The notes beneath the pieces were generated by a model that was not told where the DNA came from, did not search any database, and saw nothing but the letters and a program-made list of their open reading frames with translations. The translations under genes and the position numbers were made by a program. Below, one piece after another: positions 56,327-64,000 of a stretch of DNA of 64,000 nucleotides. Origin of the DNA: Dasania sp. GY-MA-18. Its GTDB lineage: Bacteria > Pseudomonadota > Gammaproteobacteria > Pseudomonadales > Dasaniaceae. Each line of letters begins with the position of its first letter. Positions within the stretch are counted from its first letter, which is position 1. The DNA lies in assembly GCF_024734385.1 (NCBI RefSeq), contig NZ_JANHAP010000013.1, forward strand, positions 1 through 64,000, read 5' to 3'.

Positions 56327-58135
56327 TTATAGGCTGGGCTCTGGGCTGTTTTCACGTTGCTGCACAGCCCACAGGGCGGCGTAGTGGCCCTGCAGCTTAA
56401 GCAATTGCTGATGCTGGCCCTGCTCGACAATTTTGCCCTGTTCTAACACGATAATGCGGTCAGCATCGACAATAGTGGAAAGCCTATGGGCTATCACCAA
56501 ACTGCTGTGGCCTTGGGCGGCGGCCTGCAAGGCTTTTAATATGGCCTGTTCGGAGTGGCTGTCCAGTGACGAGGTGGCCTCGTCAAAGGCCATAATAGGC
56601 GGGTTTTTTAACAGGGTGCGAGCTATGGCCACGCGCTGTTTTTCGCCGCCGGAGAGCTTGAGGCCGCGCTCGCCCACCTGTGTGTCGTAGCCCTGCGGTA
56701 GGCTGGCGATAAAGGGAGCGAGGTGGGCCAATTGGCAGGCCTGCTCAATTTGCTCATGGCTGGCTCTGGGTAGGCCATAGCGTATGTTTTCATAGAGGCT
56801 ATCGTTAAATAACACGGTGTCCTGCGGCACTATGCCTATGGCTTGGCGCAGGGATTGCTGGCTGACCTGGCTGATATCCTGCCCATCTATGCTTATGCTG
56901 CCACTGGTGAGGTCGTAAAAGCGAAACAGCAGCTTCACCAACGTGGACTTACCGGCACCGCTGGCGCCCACTACCGCCACCTTCTCGCCGGGTTGTATTT
57001 CAAAGCTTATGCCCTGCAATATGGGGCGGTCGGGGTTATAGCTAAAATACACGTCTTGGAAGCGTATATGGCCTTGGCTGACCACCAGCTCAGTAGCCTG
57101 CTCGGCGTCTTGTACCTGTGCTTGCTGGCCTAAGAGGGCGAACATTTGCTCTATGTTGGTCATAGAGCTTTTGATCTCTCTGTAAACAAAACCCAGGAAG
57201 TTAAGCGGTAAAAACAGCTGCATCATAAAGGCATTAACTAGGGTGAAATCCCCCAGGCTCATTTTGCCCTCAGTCACCTGTTGGGCTGCCAGCCCTATCA
57301 TCAGGGTTTGCGCCACCGCTATGATTAGGGCCTGGCCACCATTGAGGGTAAATAGTGATAGCCGATTTTTGCGCCTAGCCGACTCCCACTCGGCCAGCGC
57401 GTTGTCATAGCGCTGGGCCTCGTAGTCTTCATTATTAAAGTATTTAACCGTTTCATAGTTGAGTAGGCTGTCCACTGCCCGGGTAGTGCTGGCGGAATCG
57501 GCCTGATTGGCCTCGCGCACAAACTGGGTGCGCCATTCGGTGGCGACTATGGTGTAAACAATATACAGGCTGACGGCGGCGATAATAATCAGCGAAAAGC
57601 CTATGCCGTAATTGACCAGCAGCAGGCCGGCTATCATTAAAATCTCTACCAGAGTGGGGAAGATATTAAATACAAAAAAGCGCATTAAAAAGCTAATGCC
57701 GGTGGTGCCGCGCTCTATATCCCGTGATAGGCCGCCGGTGCGGCGGTTGAGGTGAAAATCTAAATCCAATTGGTGTAGATGCTGAAAAACTCGCAAGCCT
57801 ATGCGGCGCATAGCGCGCTCGGTAACGCGGCCAAAAATCGTATCGCGCAGCTCGCTAAACAGCACATTGGAGAATTTGGCGAGACCAAAGGCCAGTACCA
57901 AGGCCAAGGGCAGGGCGATGAGCTGGGCATCGCTGCCGCGTTGCACATCTAAAGTGTCTACCAAATCTTTGAGTATAAAGGGGCCGTAAACATTAGCGCC
58001 CTTGGCCGCCAGCAGGCAGCCTATGGCCAGTGCAATACGGCCCTTATAAGCAGCCAAATAGGGCCAGATAGTCAGTAATATCTGCCAGTTAAAACCTTTG
58101 AATTCTGCCTGTGGGCTAGTTTCTAAATGTCGCAT
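56327..58135 (-). CDS. ABCB/Atm1-type ABC exporter
   Basis: A 602-residue half-transporter with six membrane helices (about 35-325) and a C-terminal ATPase: Walker A VVGASGAGKSTL (about 389-400), Q-loop IGIVPQD, signature KLSGGEKQRVAIARTLL (about 494-510), Walker B PIMAFDEATSSLD and the H-loop VIAHRLSTI. The sequence is of the HMT1/Atm1 type, exporters of glutathione-linked metal or Fe-S-related compounds; the same subfamily includes heavy-metal tolerance proteins. It should act as a homodimer in the inner membrane. The substrate is inferred. Confidence 0.9.
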   Translation of the reverse strand: MRHLETSPQAEFKGFNWQILLTIWPYLAAYKGRIALAIGCLLAAKGANVYGPFILKDLVDTLDVQRGSDAQLIALPLALVLAFGLAKFSNVLFSELRDTIFGRVTERAMRRIGLRVFQHLHQLDLDFHLNRRTGGLSRDIERGTTGISFLMRFFVFNIFPTLVEILMIAGLLLVNYGIGFSLIIIAAVSLYIVYTIVATEWRTQFVREANQADSASTTRAVDSLLNYETVKYFNNEDYEAQRYDNALAEWESARRKNRLSLFTLNGGQALIIAVAQTLMIGLAAQQVTEGKMSLGDFTLVNAFMMQLFLPLNFLGFVYREIKSSMTNIEQMFALLGQQAQVQDAEQATELVVSQGHIRFQDVYFSYNPDRPILQGISFEIQPGEKVAVVGASGAGKSTLVKLLFRFYDLTSGSISIDGQDISQVSQQSLRQAIGIVPQDTVLFNDSLYENIRYGLPRASHEQIEQACQLAHLAPFIASLPQGYDTQVGERGLKLSGGEKQRVAIARTLLKNPPIMAFDEATSSLDSHSEQAILKALQAAAQGHSSLVIAHRLSTIVDADRIIVLEQGKIVEQGQHQQLLKLQGHYAALWAVQQRENSPEPSL

Positions 58136-58308
58136 AGGGGCCTGTTGCTGGTTGGATAGCTGGCTGCTTGGTAGCCAAAACTCGGCTAGTTTAGCGTTAA
58201 ACCGTAGCTTTGTATTGGCACAGCAACAGCCCTGCTATTGCAGGCGGCAGTGGCGCTAAGTTTATGATAAGCTGTGCGGCCTTTTTAATGACAGATTGAG
58301 TAAATTTT

Positions 58309-58929
58309 ATGTCTGATACCTATACCAGCGTTGAACAGCGCGCCAGCTACGGCGTAGGCCGTCAAATGGGCGACCAGCTTGCCTCTAACCCTTTTGATGG
58401 CGTTGATGCCGACGCGGTTGCCGCTGGTCTTATCGATGCTCTAGCTGGCAAGCCTAGCGTTGTTTCGCAAGAAGACTTGAGCGCGGCTTTCCAAGAAATT
58501 ACCCAGCGTATGCAAGCTAAAGAAGCTGAAAAAGCTAAAGAGTTTACCGCTGAAGGCGAAGCCTATTTAGCCGAAAATGCCAAGCGTGATGGCGTAACGG
58601 TGACTGAGTCTGGTTTACAGTATGAAGTATTAGTAGAAGGTACTGGCGACAAGCCTAGCGCCAGTTCTACTGTGCGCACTCACTACCACGGTACTTTAAT
58701 TAACGGTCAGGTGTTTGATAGCTCGGTTGAGCGTGGCGAGCCTGCTGAGTTCCCCGTTAACGGCGTAATTGCTGGCTGGACTGAAGCCCTACAATTAATG
58801 CCTGTGGGTTCTAAGTGGAAGTTATCACTACCTTACAACCTTGCCTACGGCGAGCGTGGTGCCGGTGGCGCGATAGGTCCTTACGCTACCCTAGTTTTTG
58901 AAGTTGAGTTGCTAGATATCGTTGCTTAA
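58309..58929 (+). CDS. fklB: FKBP-type peptidyl-prolyl isomerase (FklB-like)
   Basis: A 206-residue cytoplasmic FKBP22/FklB-type isomerase. The N-terminal helical dimerisation domain (YGVGRQMGDQL near residue 15 to about 95) is followed by the FKBP domain (about 100-205): VRTHYHGTLINGQVFDSSVERGEPAEF broken over about 122-149, then VIAGWTEALQLMPVGSKWKL and GPYATLVFEVELLDI. No signal peptide. A long hairpin terminator follows. Confidence 0.93.
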   Translation: MSDTYTSVEQRASYGVGRQMGDQLASNPFDGVDADAVAAGLIDALAGKPSVVSQEDLSAAFQEITQRMQAKEAEKAKEFTAEGEAYLAENAKRDGVTVTESGLQYEVLVEGTGDKPSASSTVRTHYHGTLINGQVFDSSVERGEPAEFPVNGVIAGWTEALQLMPVGSKWKLSLPYNLAYGERGAGGAIGPYATLVFEVELLDIVA

Positions 58930-58943
58930 TTACGGTAGCTAGT

Positions 58944-59010
58944 AGTAAGTCCCTAGTCTCTAGTTTATAGAGCTAGCGACTAGAGACTTTTGACTACTTA
59001 CTATTTTTTC
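58944..59010 (+). terminator. Long imperfect hairpin terminator after fklB
   Basis: AGTAAGT/ACTTACT (58944-58950 and 58996-59002) encloses GTCTCTAGT/ACTAGAGAC (58956-58964 and 58979-58987), followed by ATTTTTT. It ends one base before the T that precedes the next gene's ATG at 59012, leaving no room for a ribosome-binding site. Confidence 0.75.
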
Positions 59011-59011
59011 T

Positions 59012-59668
59012 ATGCCTGTTTTATATTCCTTTCGTCGTTGCCCCTATGCTATGCGCGCGCGTTTAGCCTTGCTTGCCGCGCAGCAAACGGTAGAGCTGCG
59101 GGAAGTGGTATTGCGGGATAAACCTGCGCAATTGCTAGCCTGCTCCCCCAAAGCCACTGTGCCGGTGTTGCAGTTAGCTGATGGCCAGGTGATAGACGAA
59201 AGCCTGGAGATAATGCTTTGGGCATTAGCGGCCCACGACCCCGCTGGTTTATGGGCGACTAAGCGCAGTGAACAGATCGAATGGATTACTCGCAACGATG
59301 GTTTTTTTAAAGCTGCATTGGACAGGTATAAATACCCTAACCGCTATGCGCAGGATTTCTCCCAACTGAGCTTGTTGCAAATAGAGCAGCAGCACAAACA
59401 ACAGGCGGAAATTTTTATAAATGAGTTAGAGCAGCGCTTGCAGGCCAGCGCTTATTTATTTGGGCCCAGTATTAGCATGGCTGATATAGCGATCCTGCCT
59501 TTTGTGCGGCAATTCGCTTTTGTTGATAAGGCGGGTTTCGATCTAGCGCCTTACAGCAACGTGCAACATTGGTTGCAGCAATTTTTACAATCAGAATTAT
59601 TTGCCGCTGTGATGTTTAAATATCCACAGTGGCAGCCAGGTGATGAGCCAATTATTTTTGCTCCCTAA
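59012..59668 (+). CDS. Glutathione S-transferase family protein
   Basis: A 218-residue GST-fold protein. The thioredoxin-like domain has RRCPYAMRARLAL (Cys10, about 8-20), KATVPVLQ with the cis-Pro, and DESLEIMLW near 63; the C-terminal helical domain contains SMADIAILPFVRQF (N-capping Asp). The CPYA-type motif suggests glutathione-dependent thiol transfer or dehydroascorbate-type activity. The only possible ATG directly follows the T tract of a terminator, and no Shine-Dalgarno precedes it; the next Met lies after the active-site Cys, so the start is not in doubt. Confidence 0.87.
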   Translation: MPVLYSFRRCPYAMRARLALLAAQQTVELREVVLRDKPAQLLACSPKATVPVLQLADGQVIDESLEIMLWALAAHDPAGLWATKRSEQIEWITRNDGFFKAALDRYKYPNRYAQDFSQLSLLQIEQQHKQQAEIFINELEQRLQASAYLFGPSISMADIAILPFVRQFAFVDKAGFDLAPYSNVQHWLQQFLQSELFAAVMFKYPQWQPGDEPIIFAP

Positions 59669-59700
59669 TAACAACACTTTTAGATAAGAAAGAAGTCGCT

Positions 59701-60621
59701 ATGTGGTTTAAAAATTTATTAGTTTACCGTTTTACCAAGCCTTTTACCGAAACAATAGAAAGCTTGGAAGTTGCCTTAGCAGAAAAAGCTTTTAACCCCT
59801 GTGGCAGCCAAGAGCTTAGCAGCTATGGTTGGGCAGCACCTTTAGGCAAGCATGGGGACCTTTTTACCCACACCGCCAATGGTTTTATTATGTTGTGCGC
59901 GCAACGGCAGGATAAGGTTTTGCCCGCAGGCGTTATTAACGAAGCGCTGGCTGAAAAAATAGAGCAAATACAAGCGCGCGACGGCCGCTCGGTGGGGCGC
60001 AAAGAGCGGGTAGATTTAAAAGATGAGGTGATGTTTGAGTTGCTGCCCAAGGCGTTTACCCGCTCATCAAGGCAGTATGCCTATATAGATCCACGCGAAG
60101 GTTTACTCATTATTAATACCGGTGCCGTGAAACGCGCAGAAGAGTTTATGAGTTATTTGCGTGAAACCATAGGCTCTTTACCGGTTATTGCTGCCACCGC
60201 TAAAAACTTACCGCAACATGCCATGACCCAGTGGGTATTAGAAAATACCCCGCCCGCTAAATTTGAGTTGGGTGGTGAGTGCGAGCTGCGTGATAAGGCA
60301 GATGAAAGCAGTGTAATACGTTGTAAAAATCAGGACTTGGGCTCTAAAGAAATTAATAATCATTTGGCTGCTGGCATGTGCGTCAATAAATTAGCCATGA
60401 GCTGGCAGGGCGGCATCGATTTTATCGTCGATGACCAGCTGGCAATTAAGCGCATTAGCTTTGGCGATCTGATTCAAGAGCAGGCTGAAAAGCAGGATGC
60501 CGATGATGCCGCCGCTCAGTTTGATGTGGACTTTAGTATTATGACTTTAGAGTTCGCCAAGTTTATTAAAGATCTCTACGGCGCTTTTGGTGGCGAAGAT
60601 TTATCAGAGCTGGATGATTAG
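59701..60621 (+). CDS. rdgC: Recombination-associated protein RdgC
   Basis: A 306-residue nonspecific DNA-binding protein that forms ring dimers and limits RecA. The family start MWFKNLLVYRFTKPF and the blocks LLPKAFTRSSRQYAYIDP, GLLIINTGAVKRAEEFMSYLRE and LTLEFAKFIKDLYGAFGG-like end (about 282-297) are present. Length is normal (E. coli 303). AGAAAGAAG precedes the ATG. Confidence 0.95.
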   Translation: MWFKNLLVYRFTKPFTETIESLEVALAEKAFNPCGSQELSSYGWAAPLGKHGDLFTHTANGFIMLCAQRQDKVLPAGVINEALAEKIEQIQARDGRSVGRKERVDLKDEVMFELLPKAFTRSSRQYAYIDPREGLLIINTGAVKRAEEFMSYLRETIGSLPVIAATAKNLPQHAMTQWVLENTPPAKFELGGECELRDKADESSVIRCKNQDLGSKEINNHLAAGMCVNKLAMSWQGGIDFIVDDQLAIKRISFGDLIQEQAEKQDADDAAAQFDVDFSIMTLEFAKFIKDLYGAFGGEDLSELDD

Positions 60622-60643
60622 CCGCTAGGCTAAGGCCGTCATA

Positions 60644-61615
60644 CTAAGTGTCGCTTTTGACTTGATTTCTACCCGCCAGCTTTGCTTTATATAGGGCTTT
60701 GTCGGCACGGGCTATCAGTTGGTCGATATTTTGATCGCTGTGGTTGGCCTGTGCTACGCCGCAGCTGGCGGTAATATGGATAGCCTGGTTTTTGACTTCC
60801 ACATCAATTTCGCTAATTTTTTGCAGTAATCGTTGAGCCTGTTGGTTGGCGGCGTTTAATTGGCTGTCGCTAAGGCAAATTAAAAATTCCTCTCCCCCTA
60901 AGCGTCCGACAAAGTCGGTTTGCCTTTGGTTGCTTAGAAGTTGTCTGGCAATTAATTGTAAAACCAAATCGCCTATGCCGTGGCCGTGGTTATCATTCAC
61001 CTGCTTGAAATGGTCTACATCCAAATAAATCAGTGACAGCGGGGCTTGGTAACGCTGGTAGCGATCGAATTCATGTTGCAGGCGCTGTAGCAGACGGCTG
61101 CGGGAATAAACCTGGGTGAGATTGTCGTAATCGGCTAGTACACGTAGCTGCTCCTGCGACGTGACTTGTTTCAGTAAGGCCTCAATAACGGCGGCAAACT
61201 CGTCTATCAGGCTGGTTTGTTGTTGGTTAAATTTTCCGGCAACTGTATTGAGTGCGCAAAAGGTGCCAAAGGGGCTGCCGTCAGGCCAGTTTATGGGTAC
61301 GCCATAATAGGCAATCATGCCCAATTTAAAATCTGGCGTGTCATGCCATTGTGGATCGTCAAAAGCGTTATCTATGTGCAGGGCCTGCTGCTGGCTAATT
61401 ACGGTTTCGCAATAAACCCCAGAGCCTAAAGGCACATTATCGCTGCTGTGAAAGGGGCTGTCTGCCGAGTCTGAGGCAGTGATGACTTCCATGTTGTCGC
61501 TATTTTGCCGCATGATCAGGGTAGAGGGCACTTCACAAACCTTGCCGACCAAGTTGGCTATCGCTTGGCAGGCCTGCATTACGTCGGGATAACTGCGTAT
61601 ATCAGGATTGCTCAT
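60644..61615 (-). CDS. GAF-domain diguanylate cyclase
   Basis: A 323-residue cytoplasmic GAF-GGDEF protein. The GAF domain (about 12-150: VGKVCEVPSTLIMRQ, PLGSGVYCETVISQQ, YYGVPINWPDGSPFGTFCALN) should sense a small ligand. The GGDEF domain (about 160-320) has LTQVYSRSRLLQRL, IYLDVDHFKQVNDNHGHGIGD, an intact GGEEF site and an RxxD I-site (RQTD) five residues before it. It should make c-di-GMP with product inhibition. The last base pairs lie 22 bases from convergent rdgC. Confidence 0.93.
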   Translation of the reverse strand: MSNPDIRSYPDVMQACQAIANLVGKVCEVPSTLIMRQNSDNMEVITASDSADSPFHSSDNVPLGSGVYCETVISQQQALHIDNAFDDPQWHDTPDFKLGMIAYYGVPINWPDGSPFGTFCALNTVAGKFNQQQTSLIDEFAAVIEALLKQVTSQEQLRVLADYDNLTQVYSRSRLLQRLQHEFDRYQRYQAPLSLIYLDVDHFKQVNDNHGHGIGDLVLQLIARQLLSNQRQTDFVGRLGGEEFLICLSDSQLNAANQQAQRLLQKISEIDVEVKNQAIHITASCGVAQANHSDQNIDQLIARADKALYKAKLAGRNQVKSDT

Positions 61616-61714
61616 AATCTTGCTGACTGCTTAAACATGTACTGCTTATTGTTAAGCATAGAGCGAAAATGGCTGTTTTGCTGAAAATAATCATAGCGCC
61701 GAAAGTCCTGGCCC

Positions 61715-61744
61715 AATAAAAAAGGGCCTATATAGAGGCCCTTT
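61715..61744 (-). terminator. Intrinsic terminator of the response-regulator gene
   Basis: On the minus strand AAAGGGCCT/AGGCCCTTT (61744-61736 and 61729-61721) with a six-base loop is followed by a run of T. It lies about 17 bases after the stop codon of the response regulator and separates it from the GAF-GGDEF gene. Confidence 0.88.
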
Positions 61745-61761
61745 AAGACTAGCGGTGGTGC

Positions 61762-62121
61762 TTACAGTAAGGCGGCTATTTCACTGAGCAGCTCTTTATC
61801 TTTAACAGGCTTTACCATATAGCTCTTGGCACCCTGGCGCAGGCCCCACTGGCGATCTGTTTCCTGGTCTTTGCTGGACACTAAAATAATGGGTATATGG
61901 GCTGTGGCGCTGGCCTTGCTGATTTGGCGAGTGGCTTGAAAGCCATTTAAGCCAGGCATGACTACATCCATTAATATTAGGTCGGGCTTTTCGCTGCTGG
62001 CCATCTTTACGCCGCTTTCGCCATTGTTGGCGCTGATTACTGAGTGACCGTTTTTTTCTAATATGCTGGACAGCTCTTTTTGATCTATAGGGGAGTCATC
62101 TACGATTAATATATTTGCCAT
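61762..62121 (-). CDS. Single-domain response regulator (CheY/PilH-like)
   Basis: A 119-residue lone receiver domain. Acidic pocket DD (residues 7-8, in LIVDDSP), phosphorylation site D52 in ILMDVVMPGLNGF, the conserved Ser/Thr in LVSSKD and Lys in YMVKPVKDKEL (K104) are all present. The sequence resembles PilH/PilG-type regulators. It has its own terminator; no histidine kinase is adjacent, so the partner is elsewhere. Confidence 0.93.
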   Translation of the reverse strand: MANILIVDDSPIDQKELSSILEKNGHSVISANNGESGVKMASSEKPDLILMDVVMPGLNGFQATRQISKASATAHIPIILVSSKDQETDRQWGLRQGAKSYMVKPVKDKELLSEIAALL

Positions 62122-62302
62122 ATTGTTACCTTGTACGCCATCTGCCTATACGGCGGCTGGTTTTATTATTATTGCTGTTGGTTGCGGGCTGATTGTCAAC
62201 CTAAGGCTAAGCTGGCTCAGCTCTGGGCGCCAACCTCTGTTAGTATAGACATCTTGCACATTAAGAAAACCCCCTCACTTAGTATATTTAATTGAACCCT
62301 GA

Positions 62303-63643
62303 ATGAAACAAGCTGTATTTACCCAAGGCTCTACCCTTAAACATATACTCATAATGACCGGCGCTAACACCGTGGGCTTGATTACCCTGTTTACTGTGGA
62401 CCTGATTGATATTTATTTTTTAAGCCTGTTAGGGCAAGAGAAAATGGCGGCTGCAGTAGGGTTTGCCAGTGCCTTATTGTTTTTTATGACCTCGCTAAGC
62501 ATAGGCCTACAAATTGCTATGGGGGCTTTGGTGGCTAGGGCCGAGGGCCGCAATGATAGAGCTTTGGCGGGGCGTTACTGCAGCAATGTGATGTTATTTA
62601 GCGCATTGATTGCCGCGGCGCTGTGCTTTCCCGTATGGTTATTTGCCGAGCAGTTATTGCGATTTTTGGGGGCGCAGGGCCATACCCTGGCCTTGGCGCT
62701 GTCCTATTGTAATATTTTGCTGCCAGCCACGCCGCTGTTGGCTGTGGGTATGTGCGCCGCTGCCTCACTGCGGGCGCTAGGTGATGCCCGCAGAGCAATG
62801 TATGCCACCATGGGCGGGGCGCTGATTAATGCGGTGTTAGACCCTATCTTTATTTTTGCCTGTGGCTGGGGCATAGAAGGGGCCGCCATGGCCTCTTTCG
62901 CCGCCCGTATAGGGGTGTTCACCCTGGCGGTGATGGCCATAGTTAAGGTGCATAAATTACCCAGCAAAACCAATAAGGCCTTTTTTAAAGCCGACCTTGC
63001 TGCCATTGGGGCTATTGCCGGCCCCGCAGTATTAACCAATGTCGCCACCCCTATAGGCAGTAGTTATGTGCTAAAAATGATGGCGGAATTTGGCGATAGC
63101 GCGGTGGCAGGCGCCGCGATTATAGGCCGCATTGCCCCGGTAGCCTTTGTGGCTTTGTTTGCCTTGTCGGGCGCCATAGGGCCTATCATAGGGCAAAATG
63201 CCGGGGCTGGGCGTTATGATAGGGTTAGGCAGGTGGTATGGAATGCCATGCTCAGTAACCTGGTGTATGTGCTACTGATTTGGGGACTGTTATTTTTACT
63301 CAGTGATAGTCTGGTAGTATTTTTTAGGGTAGATGGAGACGCCGCCGCCCTAATTGGTTTTTACAATTATTATTTAGCGGGCGGCTTTGTGTTTGGTGGC
63401 ATGCTGTTTATCGCCAATGCCAGTTTTAATAATCTGCACCGAGCCTATTTTGCCACTTTGCTGAATTTTGGCAGAGCCCTATTAGGCACGGTGCCGTTAG
63501 TATATTTATTGTCGCAATGGTTTGGCGCTAAAGGCGTGATCGCGGGTGAAGTGGGCGGCGCCGCGGTATTTGGTGTATTAGGTTTTAGTTTAGTGTTATG
63601 GCACATCAGCCGTTTAGAAAAAGCTGAGCAAGCCTCAATATAA
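62303..63643 (+). CDS. MATE-family efflux transporter
   Basis: A 446-residue integral membrane protein with about 12 hydrophobic helices, in the MATE duplication pattern: first half KHILIMTGANTVGLITLFTV, SIGLQIAMGALVARAEGR, PLLAVGMCAAASLRALGDARRAM; second half GPAVLTNVATPIGSSYVLKMM, FALSGAIGPIIGQNAGAGRYDRV and GGMLFIANASFNNLHRAYFATL. It should export cationic or hydrophobic compounds with Na+ or H+ antiport. The substrate is unknown. The DUF3301 gene follows 26 bases later. Confidence 0.93.
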   Translation: MKQAVFTQGSTLKHILIMTGANTVGLITLFTVDLIDIYFLSLLGQEKMAAAVGFASALLFFMTSLSIGLQIAMGALVARAEGRNDRALAGRYCSNVMLFSALIAAALCFPVWLFAEQLLRFLGAQGHTLALALSYCNILLPATPLLAVGMCAAASLRALGDARRAMYATMGGALINAVLDPIFIFACGWGIEGAAMASFAARIGVFTLAVMAIVKVHKLPSKTNKAFFKADLAAIGAIAGPAVLTNVATPIGSSYVLKMMAEFGDSAVAGAAIIGRIAPVAFVALFALSGAIGPIIGQNAGAGRYDRVRQVVWNAMLSNLVYVLLIWGLLFLLSDSLVVFFRVDGDAAALIGFYNYYLAGGFVFGGMLFIANASFNNLHRAYFATLLNFGRALLGTVPLVYLLSQWFGAKGVIAGEVGGAAVFGVLGFSLVLWHISRLEKAEQASI

Positions 63644-63669
63644 AAACAGGGTATAACAGAGGTGGCAGA

Positions 63670-63990
63670 GTGTATTTTAGTTTAGGTGATTTACTGTTAC
63701 TGGCAGCGTTTATTACTTTGCTGGTGTACTGGTGGCGGGCCCAGGGTGTTAAACAGCAGGCGTTTGCCGCCGTTAAAAAACACTGTAAAGAAATGGATGT
63801 GCAGCTTTTGGATGAAGGCGTGGCCTTGCGCGGTTTTTGGTGCAAGCGCGATGAGCAGGGGCGTTTAAAATTATGGCGCTCTTTTGTGTTTGAATTTAGC
63901 TCTACCGGTAATGAGCGCTATCAGGGCCGAGTCATCATGCTGGGTCAGGAGATAGAAAAAATAGAATTGCAGCCCCACCGTTTAAACTGA
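63670..63990 (+). CDS. DUF3301-family membrane protein
   Basis: A 106-residue protein with an N-terminal membrane helix (LGDLLLLAAFITLLVYWW, about 5-22) and a cytoplasmic part with the DUF3301 pattern: KHCKEMDVQLLDEGVALRGFW and LWRSFVFEFSSTGNERYQGRVIMLG. GTG is the start, with GGTGGCAGAG just before. It is complete: TGA lies at 63988-63990. Its function is unknown; the preceding MATE gene may be co-transcribed with it. Confidence 0.85.
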   Translation: MYFSLGDLLLLAAFITLLVYWWRAQGVKQQAFAAVKKHCKEMDVQLLDEGVALRGFWCKRDEQGRLKLWRSFVFEFSSTGNERYQGRVIMLGQEIEKIELQPHRLN

Positions 63991-64000
63991 AGCGAAGTTG

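Overview
The window is chromosomal DNA of a gammaproteobacterium. The 5S rRNA is of the E. coli type, and typical gammaproteobacterial genes are present: rapA, rdgC, rsmJ, bamC next to dapA, a holD-like gene next to rimI, miaE, and an algP-like histone-H1-like gene. FabV, a Bkd-type branched-chain dehydrogenase, a PEP-CTERM protein and a fused thiDE would fit a marine relative of the Cellvibrionales/Pseudomonadales. That placement is inference; I cannot name the genus. Gene density is high. There is no prophage, insertion sequence, CRISPR array or tRNA gene that I can support.

Layout. 1-0.7 kb: the end of an rRNA operon (5S plus terminator), then a gene-free spacer built of repeated fragments of the 5S tail and its terminator. 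0.7-6.8 kb: a SUMF1-like lipoprotein, leuA, holD-like, rimI and a small acidic protein, then a convergent miaE-glycosyltransferase pair. 6.9-14 kb: fabV, three unrelated metabolic or envelope genes, a CHASE-GGDEF cyclase coupled to a 39-residue membrane peptide, a methyltransferase and an SDR. 14.1-19.9 kb: a TPP riboswitch controlling thiC-thiO-thiS-thiG-thiDE. 19.9-23.3 kb: a LysR gene divergent from DoxX, glutathionyl-hydroquinone reductase and pirin genes, a quinone/electrophile defence set. 23.4-30.1 kb: a second LysR/DJ-1 pair, marC, a PEP-CTERM protein, an AT-rich secreted orphan, an HDOD protein and small genes. 30.1-33.7 kb: the branched-chain 2-oxoacid dehydrogenase operon (E1 alpha, E1 beta, E2; no E3). 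33.8-41.2 kb: macrodomain, DUF1631, DUF3806, dapA-bamC-MBL and an LpxL-type acyltransferase.

41.4-44.8 kb holds the first of two unusual loci: a PilZ protein, a divergent class III nucleotidyl cyclase homologue and an HD-type cyclic-nucleotide phosphodiesterase-like protein in one direction, followed by rsmJ. The cyclase keeps both metal-binding aspartates but appears to lack the transition-state Asn. 44.8-52.7 kb: algP-like gene, DUF1244, SOS-controlled dinB with a near-perfect LexA box, a DUF4136 lipoprotein, hexose-6-phosphate mutarotase and rapA.

52.7-55.0 kb holds the second: a 762-residue protein joining a TIM-barrel glycosidase-like domain, in which the usual acid/base Glu appears to be replaced, to a WaaP/Kdo-kinase-like domain with intact HRD and DIG motifs. 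55.0-64.0 kb: arfB, an Atm1/ABCB-type exporter, an FKBP-type isomerase, a GST whose start codon directly follows a terminator, rdgC, a GAF-GGDEF cyclase, a single-domain response regulator, a MATE exporter and a DUF3301 protein. Second-messenger genes are frequent across the window: two GGDEF proteins with intact I-sites, a PilZ protein, an HDOD protein and the cyclase/phosphodiesterase pair.
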